From Flavobacterium zhairuonense (GTDB lineage Bacteria > Bacteroidota > Bacteroidia > Flavobacteriales > Flavobacteriaceae), in NCBI RefSeq assembly GCF_004352915.1, contig NZ_SJSY01000069.1, positions 124,001-188,000 of the forward strand: a DNA stretch of 64,000 bases. The letters run 5' to 3'. The notes beneath the pieces are model-generated. The model did not search any database and was not told where the DNA came from. It saw only the letters and a program-made list of their open reading frames with translations. Position numbers and translations under genes: made by a program. The number at the start of each line of letters is the position of its first letter. The stretch's first letter is position 1. This document shows positions 18,849 to 26,927 of the stretch, one piece after another.

Positions 18849-19589
18849 ATGTATAAACTAAATTCATCAATAAAGCATCATTTGGTAATTGCCATTCTCA
18901 TAAGTTTATGGCTTTTCGTTTTTGCTTTCATTATAAAACCTTTTGACGACGGAACTATAAATTTCAAAGCTTGGCTTTTTATAAGTTTTGGTTTTAGCGT
19001 TATGGCGTTTTTATGTTATGGCCTTTTGGCAATTATTCAAAAAAGCTTTTATAAAAGAATTGAGAAATGGAGTATTAGTTTAGAAATTGTTGCTATTTTT
19101 CTCTTTTATTTAATGTATTTAATTGGAGTTTTTGCTTTTTACAAAAGCCCAATTTTAAATGGCGGATATACTTTTTACCAATTCTTTTCGGTAATATTTA
19201 TAAAAGTCGCCTTGATTTTAACTCCGGTAATTATTCTCGCAAGAAGATATTTGCTTAAACTCATTCCTATAAAAGAGGATATTTTGTTATTTAAAGGAGA
19301 AAACAAATTAGATATTCTAAAAATCAAAAAATCCGATTTAGTTTGTATCTCGAATGCACAGAATTATGTTGAGATTTTTTACATCGAAAATGACAAACTC
19401 CATTCAAAACTTATTCGGTCGTCGCTTAAAAAAGTTCAAGATGATTTTGATTTTTTGGTTCAAATACATCGTTCGCATTTAATAAATCCTTCGCATTTTA
19501 AATCTTGGAGAAATCCAAATACAATTATTTTGACCCAAATAGAACTTCCGGTTTCAAAAAATTATAAAGAAACTTTATTGGCCTTATAA
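18849..19589 (+). CDS. Membrane-anchored LytTR-domain DNA-binding regulator
   Basis: A 246-residue transcription regulator. The N-terminal half has four membrane segments (about 10-135), and the C-terminal about 95 residues form a LytTR DNA-binding domain with LVCISNAQNYVEIFY, a helix of LIRSSLKKVQ, and QIHRSHLINPSHFKSW. There is no receiver domain, so it is a one-component, membrane-linked type. A frame extending to 18798 lies inside the repeat and is not the likely start. The next gene, a membrane protein at 19691, may be its target or partner. Confidence 0.85.
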   Translation: MYKLNSSIKHHLVIAILISLWLFVFAFIIKPFDDGTINFKAWLFISFGFSVMAFLCYGLLAIIQKSFYKRIEKWSISLEIVAIFLFYLMYLIGVFAFYKSPILNGGYTFYQFFSVIFIKVALILTPVIILARRYLLKLIPIKEDILLFKGENKLDILKIKKSDLVCISNAQNYVEIFYIENDKLHSKLIRSSLKKVQDDFDFLVQIHRSHLINPSHFKSWRNPNTIILTQIELPVSKNYKETLLAL

Positions 19590-19690
19590 TTTCGTACCTA
19601 AAACAAAACGTTTTGTACCTAAGTCAATAAAATAAGCTTTTAAGCCACATTTACATTTTAGTTTTGCTTCATCAATTTTAAAAACAAATT

Positions 19691-20239
19691 ATGAAAACAA
19701 AACAACTTTGCCTTCTCGGATTATTATTTTTTCTGATCAGTTATTTATTCTTTGCTAAAGTTTTGCCCAATTTTCAAAAACCAATTGACATTGCGCATTG
19801 GTTTAATTTAATTGGAGCCTGTTTGCTGTTGTCATTTAATGATGTATTTCTGAAAAACTCTTGGAGTTTTATAGCTTCTATTGTAACGGCTTTGGGTGTT
19901 ATTGGTCATATTGGTCTTTGTACAATCGATTTTATCATGTCGAGTTACGGAACTGATGAAATTGCAAAAGAAATATTAAGTATTCAAATTGGGAGAACGC
20001 CGGCTATTTTTTATCCCTTTATTGCCGTCGGTCCGTCATTGCTTTTTATTGGTTTGACATTGCATGCTTTGCGTTTTATTAAAACGAATTTTGTAATTGT
20101 TTTAATGATTATTCTGAGCTCCGTATTCATTGGATTTTCATTTTTTGTTTTGAAAGACGGAATTTGTATGTTGTTGAGCTGTGCTATTTTTGTTTCGGGT
20201 TTAGGGTATTTGCTTCATAGAAAAGGGATTAATGGTTAA
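19691..20239 (+). CDS. Multi-pass membrane protein of unknown function
   Basis: A 182-residue hydrophobic protein with about five or six membrane segments and no charged motif. It follows the LytTR gene by 100 bases on the same strand, an arrangement in which LytTR regulators often control an adjacent membrane protein. The first about 22 residues could also be a signal anchor. I do not recognise a family. Confidence 0.75.
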   Translation: MKTKQLCLLGLLFFLISYLFFAKVLPNFQKPIDIAHWFNLIGACLLLSFNDVFLKNSWSFIASIVTALGVIGHIGLCTIDFIMSSYGTDEIAKEILSIQIGRTPAIFYPFIAVGPSLLFIGLTLHALRFIKTNFVIVLMIILSSVFIGFSFFVLKDGICMLLSCAIFVSGLGYLLHRKGING

Positions 20240-20301
20240 AAAACAGAAGTTTTCTACAACAGAACCAAAATATTAAAAAGTAATAATTGTTTACATTAGG
20301 A

Positions 20302-20454
20302 CCTTTGTCAAAGTTTTAAACTTTGACAAAGGTTTTGCACGCAAAGGTTGTCATCCTGAGCGAAGTCGAAGGACACTCTAGTAGCTCTACAAAGATTGGC
20401 GACATTCTGTACGGAGTTTCTTGTGCAGATTTCTCCTTTCAATCGAAATGACAA
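20302..20454. repeat. Composite repeat: 31-bp palindrome plus hybrid 107-bp element (copy 2)
   Basis: A 31-bp palindrome (20302-20332, 15-base arms beginning CCTTTGTCAAAG) is followed after 15 bases by a 107-bp element. Its right arm is of the TTGTCATTTCGA type seen at 18721, but its left arm reads TTGTCATCCTGAGCGAAG, another common bacterial repeat type, so the arms no longer pair fully. The composite arrangement recurs at 21212-21362. Confidence 0.85.
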
Positions 20455-20554
20455 ACTGTATGAAATTAAAAAAAAAACGAAGTATTTTCTTCGGTTTCTT
20501 TATTTGAAATATGTATTTTCGCTTAAAGAATCCAGCATTCAAAAATAAAATCAA

Positions 20555-20926
20555 TTGAAAAAACATATAAAATACCTAATTACACTCTTTCTGACATTTG
20601 TCGTGATTGCGGGCGATGGTACTTTATATTCTCAATCTAAATCGGCTGAATATTACCAGTCTTCATTTGTAGTTTTAAGAAGAGAATCGAATACTAAAAG
20701 TTCTCGTTTATATAAATTCGGACAAGTTGTTTCTTGGAATCAAATACGATTTTCGATTCTTTTGAATTTTCTAAAAACCGAAAAGGTTTTGACTTTTCAA
20801 ATCAAGAAATTGCTGAAACTTCAGAATATAATTCATCAAAAATTAACTTCATTTATAAATCAGTCGGTTTTTATAAATGAAATAATCACTTCAAAACATT
20901 TCGTTAAAAGTTTATACAACGCTTAA
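20555..20926 (+). CDS. Possible small secreted hypothetical protein
   Basis: A 123-codon frame starting with TTG, encoding a signal-peptide-like N terminus (KKHIKYLITLFLTFVVIAG) then a basic, low-information tail. No ATG is available, no motif is recognised, and it lies among repeats. It may be a decayed gene. Included with low confidence because the signal peptide is convincing. Confidence 0.35.
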   Translation: MKKHIKYLITLFLTFVVIAGDGTLYSQSKSAEYYQSSFVVLRRESNTKSSRLYKFGQVVSWNQIRFSILLNFLKTEKVLTFQIKKLLKLQNIIHQKLTSFINQSVFINEIITSKHFVKSLYNA

Positions 20927-20985
20927 GAAAATTTATTTCTAAGCACAGATGATACAATAATGTCTAATCATTTATCATTTTCAAA

Positions 20986-21168
20986 ATGTATAAACAAAAT
21001 AAAAAATCTCGCTTGGAGCAATCTAAGCGACCACTTTTTCATTGGATAAAAAGAAAATTTATAATTATAATTACAGCCTTCATGCTTGGAATGGCAAACG
21101 GAATGCATACAGAAGATACCCGAATTAAAGGAAATCAAAACTATACTGAACAGCATAAAAAAGATTAA
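20986..21168 (+). CDS. Possible small membrane-anchored protein (60 aa)
   Basis: A 60-residue frame with an ATG, a basic N terminus and one membrane-spanning segment (FIIIITAFMLGMANGM), then a polar tail. No homologue is recognised. It lies between two repeat elements. A frame of similar length on the other strand (20968-21156) has no supporting sign. Confidence 0.4.
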   Translation: MYKQNKKSRLEQSKRPLFHWIKRKFIIIITAFMLGMANGMHTEDTRIKGNQNYTEQHKKD

Positions 21169-21211
21169 GGCTTTAATTAGAAAATTAGATAATTATTTTT
21201 TTGTCTTGTGA

Positions 21212-21362
21212 TCTTTGTCAAAGTTTTAAACTTTGACAAAGGTTTTAAGCGCAATCTTGTCATTTCGACTGAAAGGAGAGATCACACTAGAAGCTCTACA
21301 AAGCTTAGCGATTCTGCATGTCGAATTACTTGTGTGATCTCTCCTTTCAGTCGAAATGACAA
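21212..21362. repeat. Composite repeat: 31-bp palindrome plus 106-bp palindrome (copy 3)
   Basis: The same 31-bp palindrome as at 20302, with one changed end base (21212-21242), is followed after 14 bases by a 106-bp element with perfect 31-base arms (21257-21287 and 21332-21362) beginning TTGTCATTTCGACTGAAAGG. Centre length (44 bases) equals that of the copy at 18721. Confidence 0.9.
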
Positions 21363-21380
21363 ACTGTGCGGGTATAAATA

Positions 21381-21413
21381 AAAAAAACCGAAACAAAATG
21401 TTTCGGTTTTTTT
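21381..21413. terminator. Bidirectional terminator before the HMG-CoA synthase gene
   Basis: A perfect 15-bp stem with a 3-base loop, with A and T runs in the arms, between the small gene at 20986 and the convergent gene at 21431. Confidence 0.88.
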
Positions 21414-21430
21414 TTATTTACTGGGATTTA

Positions 21431-22792
21431 TTAATCAATCCATTTATAATATCTCGCTCCAATCAAAACAGGAATTTCTTTTTCAATTCGGTCAAGAACC
21501 CATTCGTTTTTTGGAGTTCTCACGCTTTGTTTTTTCTCTTTTTTATGAAGACTTTCGTAAGTGTTGAAATCAATTTCTACGCTTTCAGCTAAATTTTCAA
21601 AAAGTTTTACGTTTTCTAAAGCCGATTTCCATTCTGACTGAATTGTTCCTTCAAAAACTTTCGATTTAGATCCACTTCCGTAAGCTAAGAAACCGAATTT
21701 AGTTCCGGCAACTTCTTTATTTGTATCGTAAAAATGAGCCAAAGTCGATAATAATCCCATGAAAATAGAACCTGTATAAAGGTTTCCAATTAATGAAGAA
21801 GCCAATTCAGCAGGTTGTAATTTCTCAGTTACAAAACTTCTGTAATCCTCAGATTTTGCTACTTCCTTAATTTTTGTCTGATAATCTGCAGGTGCAATAT
21901 CATCGGCAATAATTTTTTCGGCACTGTCTAAAGCGTAAATTTCGGACAACATTCTACGGCCTTGGAACGAATACGGCAAGTGCATTACAATACTATGCCA
22001 AGTGTTATATAGAGTTTCGGTAGTGTTTTTTAGTTTTTTGAATGAAAAGTAAGCATTACGCGTACGATCCATATAACATTGGTTGGAATATTGTCCGTCA
22101 AAAACCGGTTGATCTTTGTGGATTTCGATTTCAGCTTCTAAATTGTCAAACCAAGAATCGTTGTTTGCATTTTTAGTGATTTCTTCTTTAGAAATCGTTC
22201 TGTATGGTTTAAAGAAATCGAAAACGCCTTTTGTGCTCGTTGCCCAATTATCATCAAAAGCAATGATTTTTGGATTTGCAGTAATCAGCATCGCAACAGC
22301 TCCGGCTCCTTGAGTGTATTCTCCGCCAGAATTCAAATCATATTTTGCAAAGTCAGAAGTAACTACAATTGCTTTTTTAGTTGGATTCAATTTTACGAAA
22401 TCCAGACAGTTTTGCATCGCGTCAACACCGCCAATACAAGCGAAAGTAAAGTCAACAACATCACATTCTGCCAAAGAATCTTCACCAAATTTCTGCTCCA
22501 TTAAACTAATTAAATAAGAAGCAATTGGTTTAGAACTGTCGATGCCGCTTTCGGTACCAACATAAATTCGGCTGATTTCTTTTAAGTCAATTTTATTGTT
22601 GATTATAAGTTTGGTTAAAGCGTTTGCTCCAAAAACAACTGCATCCTGATGAACGTCTGGAAAAGTCATTTTTAGTAATCCAAGACCTTTTTCTAATTTT
22701 TCTGGTTCAATATTTCTGGCAACAGCCAAAGTTTTTATGGGTAAATGTATGTTTGCTACATCAAACGAGATAGCATCAATTCCTGTTTTCAT
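21431..22792 (-). CDS. Hydroxymethylglutaryl-CoA synthase
   Basis: Condenses acetyl-CoA with acetoacetyl-CoA to HMG-CoA, the entry step of the mevalonate pathway for isoprenoids. It has 453 residues in the thiolase fold. The catalytic cysteine is C119 in DFTFACIGG, the general acid is E81 in GTESGID, and the active-site histidine is likely in WHSIVMHLPYS near 265. A bacterial mevalonate route is known in Flavobacteria. The gene stands alone and ends at a bidirectional terminator. Confidence 0.92.
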   Translation of the reverse strand: MKTGIDAISFDVANIHLPIKTLAVARNIEPEKLEKGLGLLKMTFPDVHQDAVVFGANALTKLIINNKIDLKEISRIYVGTESGIDSSKPIASYLISLMEQKFGEDSLAECDVVDFTFACIGGVDAMQNCLDFVKLNPTKKAIVVTSDFAKYDLNSGGEYTQGAGAVAMLITANPKIIAFDDNWATSTKGVFDFFKPYRTISKEEITKNANNDSWFDNLEAEIEIHKDQPVFDGQYSNQCYMDRTRNAYFSFKKLKNTTETLYNTWHSIVMHLPYSFQGRRMLSEIYALDSAEKIIADDIAPADYQTKIKEVAKSEDYRSFVTEKLQPAELASSLIGNLYTGSIFMGLLSTLAHFYDTNKEVAGTKFGFLAYGSGSKSKVFEGTIQSEWKSALENVKLFENLAESVEIDFNTYESLHKKEKKQSVRTPKNEWVLDRIEKEIPVLIGARYYKWID

Positions 22793-22941
22793 TCTTAATT
22801 TTTTGAGCCGCTAAAGGTAAAACTATGTTATGGAATGACAATTTTTTGCTTTGATAAAATTAAGTGCAATAGGCACTTTTGAAGAAAACAAACCAAAACT
22901 TTGAATAAAATAACAATATGATAAATTTTTAGTAATCTGAA

Positions 22942-23027
22942 TACGTATTAAAATTTGGGGAAAATGACTGTAAAGCAATTTTTTAGATTTTCTATACTAA
23001 ATTTATACGTAAAAATACGTATACGTA
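22942..23027. promoter_or_regulatory. Cluster of four TACGTA palindromes upstream of sdhC
   Basis: TACGTA occurs at 22942, 23006, 23016 and 23022, the last two adjacent. The 335-base gap 22793-23127 between the divergent HMG-CoA synthase and sdhC genes otherwise has only the sdh promoter. The cluster sits 40-150 bases upstream of that promoter and could be a regulator site. Confidence 0.4.
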
Positions 23028-23064
23028 GTCTATTTTAAAATGATTATAAATAACAACGAAATGG

Positions 23065-23095
23065 TTGTAGTTCTTTGTTAATTGAGTTATTTTTG
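23065..23095 (+). promoter_or_regulatory. Promoter of the sdhCAB operon
   Basis: TTG at 23065-23067, a 20-base spacer and TATTTTTG at 23088-23095 fit the Bacteroidota consensus. The sdhC start codon is 33 bases downstream. Confidence 0.7.
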
Positions 23096-23127
23096 TGTAA
23101 TTTTTTAAAACAAACTACTTAACACTT

Positions 23128-23793
23128 ATGGCACAATCTGCACAGTTGAATGCTTCCATCTTAAAGAAAGTAGCTATGGCTCTTTCGGGAATATTCTTAA
23201 TCACGTTTTTAGCGCTGCATGTTTCCTTAAATTTTATTTCTATTTTGAGTGAAGACGTTTTCAATCAAGCTTCTCACTTTATGGGATACAATCCGCTGAT
23301 ACAATATGTAATGCAGCCAGTTTTAGCATTCGGAGTAATTTTCCATTTTGTAATGGGATTTGTTCTTACAGCTCAAAACAGCGCAGCAAGACCAATTGCA
23401 TACGCAAAATACAACGGAGCAGCTAATGCTTCTTGGAGTTCTAGAAATATGATTATTTCTGGATTGGTTATTTTGGCTTTCTTAGGATTGCACTTTTATG
23501 ATTTCTGGTTTCCTGAAGTTACCTATAAATATATTGCAGGTACAGCTCCAGATGCTACAAGGTATTATGGTGAGTTAGTTCACAAATTCCACGACCCAAT
23601 TCGTACAGGATTGTATTGTGTGGCTTTTGTGCTTTTAGGTTTTCACCTTTGGCACGGGTTTGCATCTTCTCTTCAATCAATGGGAATGCACAACAAATAC
23701 TCTAGATTTTTAAGTAAAGTTGGTTACGGATTCGCAGTTGTAGTTCCAGCGCTTTTCATAATTATCGCATTATTTCATCATTTCAATAATTAA
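23128..23793 (+). CDS. sdhC: Succinate dehydrogenase / fumarate reductase cytochrome b subunit
   Basis: Membrane anchor of complex II, transferring electrons between quinone and the SdhB iron-sulfur clusters. The 221-residue protein has five membrane segments and several conserved histidines within or near them ([36 protein letters not shown]), which serve as heme b ligands in the one-subunit, diheme B-type enzyme of Bacteroidota. sdhA follows after 11 bases. No separate sdhD is present, in line with the B-type. Confidence 0.94.
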   Translation: MAQSAQLNASILKKVAMALSGIFLITFLALHVSLNFISILSEDVFNQASHFMGYNPLIQYVMQPVLAFGVIFHFVMGFVLTAQNSAARPIAYAKYNGAANASWSSRNMIISGLVILAFLGLHFYDFWFPEVTYKYIAGTAPDATRYYGELVHKFHDPIRTGLYCVAFVLLGFHLWHGFASSLQSMGMHNKYSRFLSKVGYGFAVVVPALFIIIALFHHFNN

Positions 23794-23804
23794 TATCAAT
23801 TATA

Positions 23805-25805
23805 ATGGCATTAGATTCAAAAATTCCAAATGGTCCTATAGCGGACAAATGGACAAATTATAAAGATCATATTAATTTAGTAAACCCTGCTAACAAACGT
23901 AATTTAGATATTATCGTTGTTGGTACAGGTTTGGCTGGAGGTTCGGCTGCGGCTACTTTGGCAGAGTTAGGATATAACGTAAAAGCATTCTGCTTCCAAG
24001 ATTCTCCACGTCGTGCGCACTCTATTGCGGCACAAGGAGGTATCAACGCAGCAAAAAATTATAAAGGTGACGGTGACTCAGTTTACAGATTGTTCTACGA
24101 TACTGTAAAAGGAGGTGACTACCGTGCACGTGAGGCAAACGTTCACCGTTTGGCTGAAGTTTCTGCAAATATTATTGACCAATGTGTGGCTCAAGGGGTG
24201 CCGTTGGCTCGTGAATATGGCGGACTTTTAGATAACCGTTCTTTTGGAGGAACTTTGGTTTCTCGTACATTTTACGCACAAGGACAAACTGGGCAGCAAT
24301 TATTGTTAGGAGCTTATTCTGCAATGAACCGTCAAATTGGTCGTGGAAAAATCAAAATGTACAACCGTCACGAAATGCTTGACATTGTAATCGTGAACGG
24401 AAAAGCGAGAGGTATTATCGCTCGTGACTTAATCACAGGAAAAATAGAAAGACATTCTGCTCACGCGGTAGTAATTGGTTCTGGAGGATACGGAAACGTA
24501 TTTTTCCTTTCAACAAATGCTATGGGAAGTAACGCAACAGCAGCTTGGAAAATTCATAAAAAAGGAGCGTTTTTCGCAAATCCTTGTTATACACAAATTC
24601 ACCCAACATGTATTCCGGTTTCAGGAGATCACCAGTCTAAATTGACTTTGATGTCTGAATCTTTACGTAATGACGGTCGTATTTGGGTGCCTAAAAAATT
24701 AGAAGATGCTCAGGCAATCCGTGAAGGAAAGAAAAAAGCAATTGATTTATCTGAAGACGAAAGAGATTATTTCTTAGAAAGAAGATATCCTGCTTTTGGT
24801 AACTTAGTTCCTCGTGACGTTGCATCTCGTGCTGCTAAAGAAAGATGTGATGCTGGTTTTGGAGTTAACAAAACTGGAGAAGCAGTTTATTTAGATTTCG
24901 CTGCCGCTATCGAACGTTATGGAAAAGAAGCTGCTCACGTAAAAGGATTGAATGAAAATGACAAAGCTTTAGTTACTAAATTAGGAACTGACATCGTGAA
25001 AAGTAAATACGGAAACTTATTCCAAATGTACTTGAAAATTGTTGACGAAGATCCTTATGTAACGCCAATGATGATTTACCCAGCAGTTCACTACACAATG
25101 GGTGGAACTTGGGTTGATTATAACTTAATGACTACAATTCCTGGATGTTTCTCAATTGGAGAGTCTAACTTCTCTGATCACGGAGCAAACAGACTTGGAG
25201 CTTCTGCTTTAATGCAAGGTTTAGCTGATGGATATTTCGTATTACCTTACACTATCGGAGATTATTTAGCTCCAGATATTAAAATGGGACCAATTTCTAC
25301 AGATTTGCCAGAATTCGTTGAAGCTGAGAAAGCGGTTGTAGATCAAATCAATAAATTTATCAATAATAACGGAACACATTCTGTAGATTATTTCCATAAA
25401 AAACTTGGAAAAATTATGTGGAATAAAGTAGGTATGGCTCGTAACGCTAAAGGTTTAACCGAAGCTATCGAAGAAATTGCTGCTTTACGTGAAGAGTTTT
25501 ATAAAGATGTAAAAGTTCCTGGAAGTGCTTTTGAATTTAATCAGGAATTAGAAAAAGCGACTCGTGTTGCCGATTTCTTAGAATTAGGAGAGTTGTTCGC
25601 AAAAGATGCTTTACACCGTAACGAATCTTGTGGAGGTCACTTCCGTGAGGAATACCAAACAGAAGAAGGAGAAGCACTTCGTGATGATGATAACTTTGCT
25701 TACGTTGCAGCTTGGGAATACAAAGGAAAACCAAGTGATGCAGTATTACACAAAGAACCTCTTAATTACGAAAACATTAAATTAGTTCAAAGAAGTTATA
25801 AATAA
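23805..25805 (+). CDS. sdhA: Succinate dehydrogenase flavoprotein subunit
   Basis: Catalytic subunit oxidising succinate to fumarate in the TCA cycle. It has 666 residues. The FAD-binding motif is [19 protein letters not shown] (about 37-55), the covalent flavin histidine is in the [15 protein letters not shown] segment, and substrate residues lie in [11 protein letters not shown] and in GGTWVDYN and [14 protein letters not shown] segments (here [10 protein letters not shown]). The C-terminal domain is intact. It is the second gene of sdhCAB. Confidence 0.96.
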   Translation: MALDSKIPNGPIADKWTNYKDHINLVNPANKRNLDIIVVGTGLAGGSAAATLAELGYNVKAFCFQDSPRRAHSIAAQGGINAAKNYKGDGDSVYRLFYDTVKGGDYRAREANVHRLAEVSANIIDQCVAQGVPLAREYGGLLDNRSFGGTLVSRTFYAQGQTGQQLLLGAYSAMNRQIGRGKIKMYNRHEMLDIVIVNGKARGIIARDLITGKIERHSAHAVVIGSGGYGNVFFLSTNAMGSNATAAWKIHKKGAFFANPCYTQIHPTCIPVSGDHQSKLTLMSESLRNDGRIWVPKKLEDAQAIREGKKKAIDLSEDERDYFLERRYPAFGNLVPRDVASRAAKERCDAGFGVNKTGEAVYLDFAAAIERYGKEAAHVKGLNENDKALVTKLGTDIVKSKYGNLFQMYLKIVDEDPYVTPMMIYPAVHYTMGGTWVDYNLMTTIPGCFSIGESNFSDHGANRLGASALMQGLADGYFVLPYTIGDYLAPDIKMGPISTDLPEFVEAEKAVVDQINKFINNNGTHSVDYFHKKLGKIMWNKVGMARNAKGLTEAIEEIAALREEFYKDVKVPGSAFEFNQELEKATRVADFLELGELFAKDALHRNESCGGHFREEYQTEEGEALRDDDNFAYVAAWEYKGKPSDAVLHKEPLNYENIKLVQRSYK

Positions 25806-25900
25806 GAATTTGGTCGAAAGCCCAAAGTCTTAAAGTCAAAAGGCAAAATGTGCCAAGCGACTTTCGACTTTCGACTTTATGACTTTCAAACGAAAAAGGT
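25806..25900. repeat. Heptad-like AAAGTC repeat in the sdhA-sdhB gap
   Basis: The 95-base spacer holds repeated AAAGTC units on the left (25827-25841) and their complements GACTTTC/GACTTTA on the right (25859-25889), able to form an imperfect hairpin. It separates otherwise tightly linked operon genes. Confidence 0.6.
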
Positions 25901-26647
25901 ATGAAACTTACATTAAAAATATGGCGTCAAAAAAACGCTCAAGATAAAGGAGGGATTGTAGAATATCCTATCGATGGAATCGAACCAGACATGTCTTTCC
26001 TTGAAATGTTAGACGTTCTTAACGAAGGTTTAATCAACAAAGGGGAAGAGCCAGTAGCATTTGATCACGATTGTCGTGAAGGAATCTGCGGAATGTGTTC
26101 TTTATTCATCAATGGTGAAGCGCACGGACCAGATAGAGGTGTTACAACTTGTCAGTTGCACATGCGTATGTTTAAAGATGGTGATACGATTTTTATCGAG
26201 CCATTTAGAGCAAAAGCTTTCCCAGTAATTAAAGACTTAGTTGTTGACAGAAGTTCTTTTGACAGAATTCAACACGCAGGAGGATTTATCTCGGTAAATA
26301 CTTCAGGAAATACAATTGATGCGAATGCAATTCCAGTTCCAAAAGACGATGCAGATAAATCATTTGATGCTGCAGCTTGTATTGGTTGTGGAGCTTGTGT
26401 TGCAACTTGTAAAAACTCTTCAGCAATGTTATTCGTTTCTGCAAAAGTTTCTCAATATGCATTATTGCCACAAGGTAAAGTTGAAGCAACTGATCGTGTA
26501 TTAAACATGGTTCACCAAATGGATTTGGAAGGTTTTGGAAACTGTACAAACACTGGAGCTTGCGAAGTTGAATGTCCAAAAGGAATTTCTCTTGAAAATA
26601 TCGCACGTATGAACCGTGAGTATTTAGCAGCAAGTTTAAAAGGTTAA
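25901..26647 (+). CDS. sdhB: Succinate dehydrogenase iron-sulfur subunit
   Basis: Electron-transfer subunit of complex II, 248 residues. The [2Fe-2S] cysteines are in CREGICGMC and the later VTTC, and the [4Fe-4S]/[3Fe-4S] cysteines in [11 protein letters not shown] and [12 protein letters not shown]. Distance between clusters matches the family. It follows sdhA after a 95-base repeat-bearing spacer and ends at a terminator, closing the operon. Confidence 0.96.
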   Translation: MKLTLKIWRQKNAQDKGGIVEYPIDGIEPDMSFLEMLDVLNEGLINKGEEPVAFDHDCREGICGMCSLFINGEAHGPDRGVTTCQLHMRMFKDGDTIFIEPFRAKAFPVIKDLVVDRSSFDRIQHAGGFISVNTSGNTIDANAIPVPKDDADKSFDAAACIGCGACVATCKNSSAMLFVSAKVSQYALLPQGKVEATDRVLNMVHQMDLEGFGNCTNTGACEVECPKGISLENIARMNREYLAASLKG

Positions 26648-26666
26648 TTTATCTTTTATATAAAAT

Positions 26667-26703
26667 TAAAAAGAGTTGTCTCAAAAAGACAGCTCTTTTT
26701 TTT
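26667..26703 (+). terminator. Terminator of the sdhCAB operon
   Basis: A 14-bp stem with one G-U pair and a 5-base loop (26667-26680 with 26686-26699), followed by a T run. Confidence 0.9.
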
Positions 26704-26756
26704 ATAAGCTTCGTAGAAGCGAAATATTTATAGCAAAGAATAACCATTTTCAATTT

Positions 26757-26816
26757 AAAGCTCCGGAGGAGCGACATGTTTTTGTAACGTAATATATGTC
26801 GCTCCGCTGGAGCTTT
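26757..26816. repeat. Palindromic element built on AGCTCC and GGAGCGACAT
   Basis: Inverted arms of about 21 bases with two mismatches (26757-26777 and 26796-26816). A related AGCTTCGTAGAAGCGAAATA motif lies at 26707 and CCCCGCTGGGG at 26853. I recall similar elements as a frequent interspersed repeat in Flavobacterium. Confidence 0.65.
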
Positions 26817-26927
26817 TTTTATATTTCTTTATTGATATTCTATAAATATTTTACCCCGCTGGGGTTTTGAGGATAAAGCAGTTTTTATAAATTCCATCCA
26901 ATCAAAAGAGTTGTTCTTTTTTGTTTT

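Noticed and set aside
20968..21156. Minus-strand 62-codon frame opposite the 60-aa gene
   Set aside because: Antisense to the better-supported frame and without signals.
18721..21362. CRISPR array formed by the repeated palindromes
   Set aside because: Only three long copies at irregular distances with genes between them, no short regular spacers, and no cas genes.
21356..21592. Plus-strand frame over the 3' end of the HMG-CoA synthase gene
   Set aside because: Starts inside a repeat and terminator and lies antisense to a certain gene.
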